Positions 1-9,200 of a DNA stretch of 64,000 bases are shown here, one piece after another; position 1 is the stretch's first letter, and the number at the start of each line of letters is the position of its first letter. The notes beneath the pieces were generated by a model that was not told where the DNA came from, ran no database searches, and was given only the letters and a program-made list of their open reading frames with translations. This DNA comes from Macrotis lagotis (lineage: Eukaryota; Chordata; Mammalia; Peramelemorphia; Peramelidae), in assembly GCF_037893015.1 (NCBI RefSeq), contig NC_133662.1, forward strand, positions 270,809,944-270,873,943, in the 5' to 3' direction. Made by a program: the position numbers and the translations under genes.

Positions 1-470
1 AAGAGTTTTGGGGGAGGGAATGGGTGGAATGACAGGTTCAGGGTCCCACAGGCAGGATGTGACCCAAATCAGCCTAGCTGATAGGCCCACTGTCTGCACC
101 CTGAGCTACAGAACCTATCTGAGGATCATGACTATGGGTTTAAAATAAGAGCAGCATCCATCCATGGCTGATGAGCTTCTGACTCTAACATTCACCATTC
201 TCAAGTCGGGGTGACTGTCAAGAAAGCAAGTTCTACAGACAAGAACTGGGAGGGATGCCAGGCCCACCCAAAGCCCAGATCTCCCCTCCAGGTATGCACA
301 ATAAACATGAAGGTGAGAATGCAGATGAGGCAGGCTATAAGGAAGTACCCAGGGCTGCTCTCCTGGCCCACCCACTAAGGCCCCACACAGACCCTCTCCT
401 CAGTGTCTGCTGGGTCTCCACCACTGGACTCCTCCCCTCCTGGTGAACAGAGTTCTCTGGGCCCCTTCAC

Positions 471-686
471 CTGTGCTCAGCAGATGTTCCAGGGCATCAG
501 CATACTGCAGAAGGCGGTTACAGTAGAGCCAGGCCTGCAAGCGATAACTGTTGCCGTCATTACTCCGGGGATTGTCATAAAACTTCTCCAAGCTGCAGTT
601 GGCCCCCAGCTCTGAACTCAAAATGGTTCCGTCCCCAGAGTGCTTCTCCAAGTAATGGATGTCGACTTCAGGAAAGTGTTTCATAC
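471..686 (-). CDS. NDUFA10: NDUFA10-family coding exon 3
   Basis: The acceptor is TTCCCTGCCCAG before 686 and the donor is GTGAAGGGG after 471; 216 nt, phase 1 in and 1 out. It encodes [10 protein letters not shown], then [20 protein letters not shown] and [15 protein letters not shown], clearly NDUFA10-like. No further exon was found between 470 and 1. Confidence 0.88.
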
Positions 687-2444
687 CTGGGCAGGGAAGA
701 AAGGAAGTCCCCCAGTCAGTGCCAGTCTCAGCCGAGGTACACCTACAGGTATAAGAAACCTACATGAGAAAAAGGACTGCAGACTACAACAATTCAACAA
801 AGTTGGTCCAGAAAAACTCTCTGTAGCGAGGCTTGTGGAGGGTCTTCCCTGCAGAGCCAATTGAGAAAGCACAAATCCAGACCCAGGGAATAGATTCTGA
901 TCTCTTGGAGCAGGACCTGGTCTGTAGAGAAGTCAATCCTGGGACTTTGCTCAATTTTCTCTACAAAAGAGGTCATACCTAGTTTTTCTGCCAACTGTTT
1001 TGCGAGCTCGCTTTTCCCGGAACGTATGTTGCCATCCAAGGTTATCACTTTGCTTTTCTGAGTGAATCTCTTTGTAGTTCTCTCACCAAGGATATAGGAC
1101 AAGGGACCATATTGCCTTAGGTGCTGCAAACCTGTATGAATTCCTGCCTGGAAAAAAACAACATCCAACAATAAGATCAAAATTCCAGGAAAGAATTTCA
1201 AACTGTAACATTTTCAACTCTGCTTGTTGCATTTCCAAGTAACATTTATTAAGTTGTTCTAAATACATGTCCCTCTAAGAGAAGACCTGCTGTGTTCCCA
1301 GAGGTTTAATGCTGTAGGGGATGAAATGATGTGTGTGTGTGTGTGGGTGCATGCGCCTGTGCATGTTCCTAATTATTATACAAATCGATCCACGAAAATA
1401 GATTAGAGAAATAAAAGGAAATGCTTTGTGAGGTCAAGGAGAAAAGGGTCTTAATGACTCAATGAAAGAATCGACATGTGAACTGGTCTCTTAAATATGG
1501 ATAAGAATTCAGCTGACAGATGAATCGCTGAATTAAACATTAGAGAAAGAAAACACGAGACAGGAAAGAAAACACGTTCAAGGAACTTAAACGTGTCTAT
1601 GAACTCATCCGCACAGCGGACCTAAGAGGCTGCTACTGGACAGGCAGGGGCTGCCGCGGGCACCAAGCACCAGGCCTGCGGTCAGAAGACCCGCTTGCAA
1701 TCCGGCCTCCGACATTCACTAGCTCTGTGGCCCCCGGTGAAGTCACTTGACCCCGTTTCCTTCATCTATAAGATGAAGCGGAGAGGGAAACAGCAAACCA
1801 CTATTACTTCTCTGCCAGGGAAAGCCCACACGGGGTCGGAGTCGGACACAACCGAAACTGCGGAACGCCTGTGCGGCGGCGGCGAAGGCCCGGCCGGGGG
1901 GCCGAGTCCTGGAGGAAGCCAGGGTGCTCCGGGCTGGAGGTGAGCAAGGAGGACGCCGGCTCCGGGGCAAACGGGCGTGCCACCCCGGGTCTCACCAAGA
2001 CAAAGTCCTGCGTGGGTGCCTGCGGCCCGGGCGGAGCAGCTGGCACCAGGGAGGCAGGCCCGGGGGCTCAGGGGCGAGGCCGGGGAGTGCGGGGCCCTGG
2101 GCGCCCCGAGGAACCTCCGGCAAGACCGCAGAGCCCCGGGGTGCCGGGAAGGGGCCGCGGGAAGAGTCGGGGGGACGGGGGGGGGGGCCCGAGGCCACCG
2201 CAGGGGGCGCAGCGGGCATCGGGGGCGGGGCCTCCCGGGGCGGTGACCTCGGGGGCCCCTGCGATGCACCCCGCGGCCGTGAGCGCAGGCCTCCTCCGCC
2301 CCCCCCCAGCTCCGGGGCGAGGCCCAAGGTCACCCGGGCCGGCCCACTCACCGCGCGTGGGGCGCCCACGGCCCCGAGCCCGCGCACCCACAGCACGGGG
2401 GCCACGGCCCGGGCCGCGCGGGGGCTCAGGAGAAGGGTAGCCAT
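471..2444 (-). CDS. NDUFA10: NDUFA10-family gene, first three coding exons (partial)
   Basis: Coding exons are 2352-2444, 979-1147 and 471-686, joined in phases 0 and 1; the rest of the gene lies beyond base 1. The product resembles NDUFA10, the 42 kDa accessory subunit of mitochondrial complex I, which has a deoxynucleoside-kinase fold. Residues 1-31 form an Arg-rich leader without acidic residues, as expected for mitochondrial import. A P-loop, GNIRSGKS, sits at residues 70-77. Exon 3 carries the family signature [15 protein letters not shown] and a long helix ending [10 protein letters not shown]. The start ATG has a strong context (GCGCCATGG). It is oddly diverged: against the human protein as I remember it, exon 2 is only about half identical, and human has Gly where this P-loop has Ser. 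It could be the true NDUFA10 orthologue or a diverged paralogue. Family assignment is firm; orthology is not. Confidence 0.85.
979..1147 (-). CDS. NDUFA10: NDUFA10-family coding exon 2 (P-loop)
   Basis: The acceptor is TTTTTTTCCAG before 1147 and the donor is GTATGACC after 979; 169 nt, phase 0 in and 1 out. It encodes [20 protein letters not shown], the nucleotide-binding loop. GNIRSGKS fits the full Walker A pattern GxxxxGK[ST]. Confidence 0.85.
1685..1790 (+). repeat. MIR-like SINE fragment
   Basis: Carries CTAGCTCTGTGG, GTGAAGTCACTTGACC and TTCATCTATAAGATGAAG in the MIR order, in intron 1 of the NDUFA10-family gene. Confidence 0.5.
2352..2444 (-). CDS. NDUFA10: NDUFA10-family coding exon 1 (mitochondrial leader)
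   Basis: 31 codons from ATG (2442-2444) to donor GTGAGTGGG (rc of 2343-2351); ends in phase 0. It encodes [16 protein letters not shown] and on, with five Arg and no Asp or Glu, a presequence-like composition. Confidence 0.8.
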
Positions 2445-2760
2445 GGCGCAGGCTCGGCCGGAGAGCGCCGGGGCCGGCGAGTGGGCGCCGCGGGCCGGGA
2501 AGGTGAGACCTCCGCGCCTTCCGGGGTCGCCCGGAAGTGACGTCCCGGGCGCGCCGCAGCGGCCCGAGGGGGCGGGGCGGGCCGCTCCTCCTCCCGGCTC
2601 CCCGCGCGGGAGGGGCCCGGCCGGAAGCGGAGCGTGTCCTCCGGGGCGTGGCGGCCCGCTCCTGCGGGGGCGAGGAGCGGCCGCGGCGCAGGCGCAGAGG
2701 GGGCCTCCCCCGCCCCCCCCCCCCCCCCCCCCGCGCCCCGGGGCCGGCGCCCACGCACGA
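2445..2760 (-). promoter_or_regulatory. CpG-island promoter of the NDUFA10-family gene
   Basis: CpG-dense DNA directly upstream of the ATG. It holds a composite ETS/CRE site CCGGAAGTGACGTC at 2531-2544, further ETS cores at 2514-2524 (minus) and 2621-2630, and an NRF1-like GGCGCAGGCGCA at 2685-2696. ETS (GABP) and NRF1 sites are typical of nuclear genes for respiratory-chain subunits. No TATA box is seen. A run of about 20 C lies at 2711-2731. Confidence 0.65.
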
Positions 2761-2764
2761 GCAG

Positions 2765-3096
2765 CTCAGGCTGGTTTCACGCTCTTTATTTCCCGGCTCC
2801 GCCAACAACTGCGGAAATGCCCCGGATGAGGCCCCGGGCCGGGCCGCCCCTGGGCCGCCGGAGACTCCGGGGCGGGCCGAGGCCAAGTCCGTCCGGGCCC
2901 GGGGCCGCCTCCCGCCCGGCCCTCGCGGGGGCAGGGCTTCGGGGCCGGGCAGCGCCCCGCGCCCACCCGCCGGCCTGTCCTCGGGGGAAGCCACCCTGCC
3001 TGGGCTGATGCTTGTGTCCCCGGGCCGCCGCCTCGCCCCCCGGCCCCGAGGCAGGGTCGGGGGTCGGAGCTGGCCTCGTGCCAGCCCTGCCCGGTG
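2765..3096 (-). terminator. USP40: USP40 3'UTR with poly(A) signal
   Basis: The complement of 2785-2790 is AATAAA, followed by a T/G-containing stretch that would support cleavage near 2765-2775. The 3'UTR would be about 330 nt and GC-rich. It ends roughly 320 bases before the NDUFA10-family ATG. Confidence 0.7.
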
Positions 3097-3208
3097 CTAT
3101 CTGAAGATGCCCACGTTGATGGAAAGTCCGGCTTCGGCTCTGCACGGCTGCCCGGGCCCGCGCGCGCCCGGCTCGCTCTCGCCGCCCTGCAGCTGGGCCG
3201 CCTGCCGC
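3097..3208 (-). CDS. USP40: USP40 last coding exon and stop
   Basis: 112 nt, phase 2 in, with the TAG at 3097-3099. The middle is GC-rich and poorly conserved, but the last residues [10 protein letters not shown] match the human end. The acceptor CCCGCAG is followed seven bases later by a second GGCAG that would shift the frame. Confidence 0.9.
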
Positions 3209-6200
3209 CTGCGGGACAACAAGGCGCGTCTGGGAGCCCGGCCTGGCCCGGCCTGGCCTGGGCCGCCCCATCCCCTGGGCCGCCCCGTCCCCTGGGCCGC
3301 CCCGTCCCCCGGCCCGGCCTGGCCTGGGCCGCCCCGTCCCCCGGCCCGGCCTGGGCCGCCCCGTCCCCCGGCCCGGCCTGGGCCGCCCTGTCCCCTGGGC
3401 CGCCCCGTCCCCTGGGCCGCCCCGTCCCCTGGGCCGCCCCGTCCCCCGGCCCGACCTGGCCTAGGCCGCCCCGTCCCCCGGCCCGGCCTGGACTGGGCCG
3501 CCCCGTCCCCCGGCCTGGCCCGGCCTGGCCCGGCCTGGGCCGCCCTGTCCCCTGGGCCACCCCGTCCCCCGGCCCGGCCAGGCCTGGGCCGCCCCGTCCC
3601 CTGGGCCGCCCCGTCCCCTGGCCCAGCCATGCCTGGGCCGCCCTCCCATGTCCCCCTGCCCACTTCCCTTCCCTCCGACTGAATTCTGACAGAAAACTCC
3701 GTTTTTAAAGGGCCACTCTTCCTATCATCTGCTTCCTTCAGCCTCCATGACCAGTACACAAATTAAACTTGAAAATGCCTATGCCTGCCTGGCAGTCCTC
3801 AAGTGGGGCGGCACCTTCCAGAAATACAACCACCATGCCCCTCCGTGTACAGCTGGCTAGAAGCCAAGAGGGCAGCAGTGCCCCCGGGCTTTCCGAGGAT
3901 GAGGTCTGCTCTTCGCACCCAGCTAGCTGAGGGGAAGAGCCCCGTTACCTTCTTCGTTTTCCCACAAAGAGCTTGGTCTGACTCTCTTTTCCAATATCAT
4001 CTCTCAGGGTACTGAAGTCTTTGTTGTCATCTACCAGGAGGTTCTGTTGAGCAAAACAATGAATTAAGTTCCAGGAGCACGATCGGCCCTGTCTAGAGGT
4101 GGGGGCACCGGCGGGAGAGGAATCACAAAACCTCAACAAGCTAAATTCTACAGACAGGATTTGCTATCGTTGCCACACATCTGACTCTCCGTAACCCCAT
4201 TTAGGGTTTTCTTGGAAAATATAATGAAGTGATTTGCCATGTTCTTCTCTCACTCATTTTACAGATGAGGAAACTGAGGCAAAATTAAATGGATGGCCAG
4301 AATCACCGTTAGCATATGTCCTCCAGGCAACAGGATTAGCCCTCTAACTACTATGCCACCTAGCTGCCCCATATGGAATTTATATAATATAAAAAAAGTA
4401 GATAAGTCTAAAAAAAAAAGGCTTTGGTATTAAAGACCCTAAAAGATTCTCCCAACTTGTAACAGACACCAATTCAGCCATTTTTTGTTGTCCTTTTCTG
4501 TCTAAGGAAGAGGGTTGCAAAGGGAGGGCAGCACCTCAAACAGAAAGACAAGACACCCCAGAGTGATGGGGATGCCACCTGCACTGGCAGACAAAATGTT
4601 CTCCCTGGAATTCTCCAGACCAGTGAAGTCATATTATAGCCAAATCCATGGATTTGGATCCCATCTTGTCCTTCAAGGAGCTCTAGACCCCCATCTTCCT
4701 TTGCTCCATGCTGCAGTGAGAGCCCCTCCACACACTAGAGCCCTCTCCCACTCACGTTCCCTGACCCAACCTCCCCCCTCCCCCATCATCTGGGCACTTC
4801 CACCCCTTCTTCTCTAGTTCACACCTACATTTCATTTATTTATTCCTTTTTGTAGCAGTCCTGAGAAAGTTCTGTCCCAAAGGTCCTGGGAGCCTTGCCC
4901 AGGGTCCAAACACAGGCCTAGAACCTGGATCTTCCTAACTGAAGACAAGCTATCTTACCCTCTGTGCTTCTGCCTGACCCAGCCAATCCTATTAGAACCT
5001 CTTGATCCCGTCCTCCTTTCAAATATACTTATGAGGAAAGTAAACTTTGAAAATACTTGAGTTCCATGCTAAAGATAAAAATGGGGGGGGGGGGGGCGGA
5101 GCAATGCCTTTTTCCTCTCCCAGAACCACCAAATCTGTCTTTGAAATACTTACCTTCACACCAATGATATCGCCATCTTTCAAGTAATAAGGTGCTATCT
5201 GCAAATTCTCCTGCTTTTTCTTCTTTTTCCTCTTGGAAACCTGCAGGTCCTATTAACAAGGGAAACCAAAGGAATTTGTGAAGCTTGTGGGGTATGCTGG
5301 AGGAGCCCTCTCCCCAGCCCTCTCCTCGGCCGCAGGGCAGGACCAGCCATGGAGGAAGAGCCTGCCCCAAGGGCTTACCCAGCTAGAGATGAGTATCCAC
5401 TCAAACTTCTCCGGGAAGTACTTGGCAATCTCGATGCTGTCCACAGGGAGGCCATAGTGGGCAGCCACACCCTGCCGCAGGGATGAAGCTGTGCATTCAT
5501 TCACGATGTCCCACACGAAGTCCACAGTGGGGTAGTAGGCCCTCTCCCCAGGGATGCCCATCTGGATCCTCAGCAGCATGTCCTTGGGGCTGTGAGAGAA
5601 AAGACAAGAAAAGTCCTCTTCAAAGCCAACTCAAGAATGACAAGTAGGGCAACTGAGCCAGGGACCAACAGCTATCTGAATTCATTGAGGGTTAGGCTCA
5701 CAGTGAGGATGACCTTAAACTGGGATCTGACTTCCTGATACTTAAATGTTCTCCTTGACTCAGTTTTTATCTCTGCTAAATGGGGATACTAACCCCTATC
5801 CCCCAGGGCATGCAAGGCCCCAGCAGCATCAGCTTCTTGAGACTGGGGGTCAGAGTTGGCAGTAGATAGGAGAATCTGTGCCAAGGACAGGTCCTGGGAG
5901 CCTTGCCCAGGGTCCAAAGACAGGCCTAGAACCTAGATCCTCCTCACTGAAGACCAGTTATCTTGCCCTCTCTGCTCCTGCCTGATCTGGCCAATCCTGT
6001 TAGAACCCCTCAATCCCATCATAGCCCAACTGACATCACCTGGCCTCCAGCAGTTCAAAACTCCTCTGGTCCCCTCGGGGCTGCTCCAGCTCCAAGGGTC
6101 CTGTGCCCTTTCCATCCATGTGGCTGAACTCAGAGGGCATGCCCCCAATAGCCTGAGCTTTTCCATTCCCCACAGATGGTCTTCTCTCCCTGGGGCAGCC

Positions 6201-9200
6201 TGAAAGTCTTCTCTGGTGGAGGTCCTAGCACTTACTAATTGCCAGCAATTCCCAAGCCCTTTCTTTTTCCTTCAAGGCCCCCCAGCCTTCTCGTTGGAGG
6301 TGACCCCCTTGCTACCGGTACCAGGTTTTTTCCTCCTGTCAATTCAGATCTACCCTCACCTTTCCTGGGCTTCTGCACTGCTCCATCCCCAGGTCCACAT
6401 CTCTCCCAGGCACATTCTCCAGGTAGTTTCTTCTAGCCCTTCTCCCTTTCGTCACCAACCTTCCATCTGGGGCCACCCTGGATGGTACCCCATCAACCAA
6501 TGGATGGAGAGAGGCCTAGAAAGCTTGCCATTTTCCCAGAGAGCCATCTGCATCCTTCTGGCCAGGAGGATCATAGCAAGGACAGCATTGCTCCCCACAC
6601 ATTTGGCTGCTCAGCCTGGTCCAGTCTACCTCTGCCTAGCCCCTCCCATTCTCCACTCCAGCTTGAAGTCTCCTGTTACCTTCCTTCTTCAGGTCCTCTC
6701 CTCTCATCTGCCTCCGGGACACAAGATTCCCCATCAGCCTGGGGCAAAAAGAACCTTTCTCCCTGTAACTTGATGTCCACTGCAGGCTGGCCCCACCCAC
6801 TTTTCCAGACCTCCCTCATGATTTCCAGACATCCCAGCCAGACCAGTCAACTGGCCATTCTGCTCTGCTTCCCACAACATGTCTCCTCTCTCTTCTTGGA
6901 ATCCCACACCATCATGTAGCAGCTCCCAGGCCTTCTCCAACAGCATGACTACCTTCACTGGGGGTCCGCTGGTTGAGCCCAAGGCGGGCACTTGGGAAGC
7001 TTGTATTTCCAGGACCCAGGGTTCTGCCTGGCCCAGAGAAAGTATTTACAACTGTCTGTTCCACTGACTCAAATAGTCCAACACCCCTTTCCTCCCTTCT
7101 TGTTCTCTGGGCCTCTCCACCACCTGCCTGAGTAAGACGATGTGTTCACTTAAGGAGATCATAGGGGAGCCCTTGTGTAGGTCATATGATCCTCAGTCCA
7201 GAGCAAGAGCAGCTCAGGGACTGTTGGTCAATCCCAAGGATGGAGAAAAAGGAGGCACCTGCCCAGTCACCTGAGGCCTCTGCCTTGCCCCTAAACTGTA
7301 CTAGTCTTACCTAGTCATCATTTCATTAAGAATACCCTCCCAGTATGTGCCAGTCATTCTCAGGAAGGCACAAAGAGGTTAGCCAGTAACAGGCCTTGCC
7401 AACAAGACAGCTTGCCACCTTCTACCCTCTTCTATAAATCCATCCATCAGTTGCACTGACCTGGGCCTGGCTGACTCATTGCCCTGGCAAGGAAAGCTAG
7501 ACTTTGGGGGTGGAGGCACCTCCACCTTCTCCAAAGTTAATGCTGAGATCTCCCAGACTTGGGCACAACAAGTGGTGTGTCGCACTTTTTAGTCATAATA
7601 TTTGGCTGAGATCTGTGATGGGATGGATCATCTCAGCTTTCCTGTTTCTTCTAGGGTGATACTGTTTCTGCTTGTATAGGATGACAGTCGGCCAGTCCCC
7701 ACTGACCTCCTCTCAAGGTAATGCCACCCAACAGAGACCACGGGCATTTTCTGTGATGCGATCAGTGTTTGCCACATCCAAGGCTGGCCGCCTCTCTTCT
7801 TGAATGAGGAGGATGTATGGGCCTGAGGTTAATGGGTCACTAACAAGCCTTTGGCACCCATAAGTTCTCACTTGGGAACCATGGTCTTCTTTCTCTGCCT
7901 CAATGAATCACCAAGCACCTAATAAACACCAGGACTGGCTGGGTCGAGTGGAAGGGCTTATTGAGTTTCTCCACTTGCTCATGATGTGGCTCACTCCTTG
8001 GTCTCACTGGGACTGTTCGGGCATGCCCTGGAGGCATGGCAGGTCCAAGAGGAAGGAGTAGAGTATTTGAGGCACAACCAGAATGGATTCCGGCTACTAA
8101 ACACCAGGACCATGGGGCTTCAGAAAAAGAAAATCACTCCTAATGGGCTGTAACCGATGGGGTGAGCCACATGGCTTCTGTGGCAACTCAACAATTTCAG
8201 TAGCAAGAATCCATTATGATTGTGTCTCAAATACACCATCCCCTTCCGGGGGAAAAAAATGCCTTGCGTTTCACACTGAGAACAGAGATGGGAAAACCTG
8301 CTCTGGGATTGGGGAAGAGCCAAACTACAATTACTATCAGTTCTATAAGGGATCCATCCATCATATTAAAGTGAACCAAAGTGAACAATGTGAGGGAAAA
8401 AACGTTAGCATGTGCAAAGGGGTGAGTGTACGTACAAGTGGAAATGCTTACCCCAAATTCTCTCCTTTCTGAAGTGGCTCCAAGCAAATCTGAGTTCTCC
8501 CTCCCACTTTATAATCCCTGGTTAAAAAGAGAGCGAGAGAGAAAGAAAGAAATTTGTGATTCGTTGACGGCCCCTTTCTATTTTTCATTTTGCTGACTTG
8601 AAACACGTAAAAGCTGGTGGTCTCAATCGACCAGGAAGCATCTCATGCTGGGCCTCAGAACAGGATGCAGAGATGCGCACATCCTTGTTCATTTGGGCTT
8701 ACAAAATGGCAGACCTCAGCTGTTCCAAGCCAAGTTCAATATATGGTTCACAAAATGACATAACCAGGAATGGGTGCCCTCTTAATATTTGCCTGAATTG
8801 ATTGATCTTGCCATCAATCCAGGTCACAATCCAGCTCTGTAGTGTTGCAACAGACTGAAGGTGGAGGGTTCAACTAGAAACCTACTTGAGTTGTTGCTGG
8901 TTGTTTCGTAAAAGTCTGCCTGGACGCTTACTTTCCATGGTCCAGGCTCTGAGAAAGTCGGCGGATGGAAGACTGAACTCCAGGAAAGATGGCAAGATCA
9001 TGGCCTGGAAAAGTAGACAATGATTCCCCCCCAGATGTTAGAGCTCTTTCTTCTCAAGGCTGAGGTAGCCTGGGGGTGGAATCTGCTGAATGAAGCATGC
9101 CCACATCTCTGGGTGCACCCCCAACTAGGAAGGAGGATCTGCATCCACTCCTCCAAGTTTCAGTTTCAGAAAATGAAGTTTTGAAATTTGTTTACTTGTG

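Larger units (their letters stand above)
1840..3660. other. Long CpG-rich domain around USP40 end and NDUFA10-family start
   Basis: CpG-dense throughout. It includes the 5' end of NDUFA10-family intron 1, the promoter, the USP40 3'UTR, its last exon and the minisatellite. Long ORFs on both strands here are GC-driven and not genes. Confidence 0.7.

Noticed and set aside
3257..3652. Regular repeats that could suggest a CRISPR array
   Set aside because: Units and spacers are GC-rich variants of each other without unique spacers, and the host is a vertebrate. It is a minisatellite.
2537..3682. Long plus-strand open frame (381 codons) rich in Pro, Gly and Arg
   Set aside because: It crosses a CpG island, the USP40 last exon and the minisatellite. 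The length reflects lack of stops in GC-rich DNA, and other frames are equally open.
4882..6166. Possible tRNA gene or other small RNA
   Set aside because: Only SINE-type B boxes were seen in the window; no cloverleaf or snRNA core could be supported.
6216..6919. Overlapping plus-strand frames of 185 and 145 codons
   Set aside because: C/T-rich intronic DNA with Leu/Pro/Ser-rich translations typical of chance.
6991..7030. Minus-strand AAATACAAGCTT considered as the USP40 EYKLG exon
   Set aside because: The reading does not continue with the expected residues; the true exon was found at 8452-8517 with correct phase.
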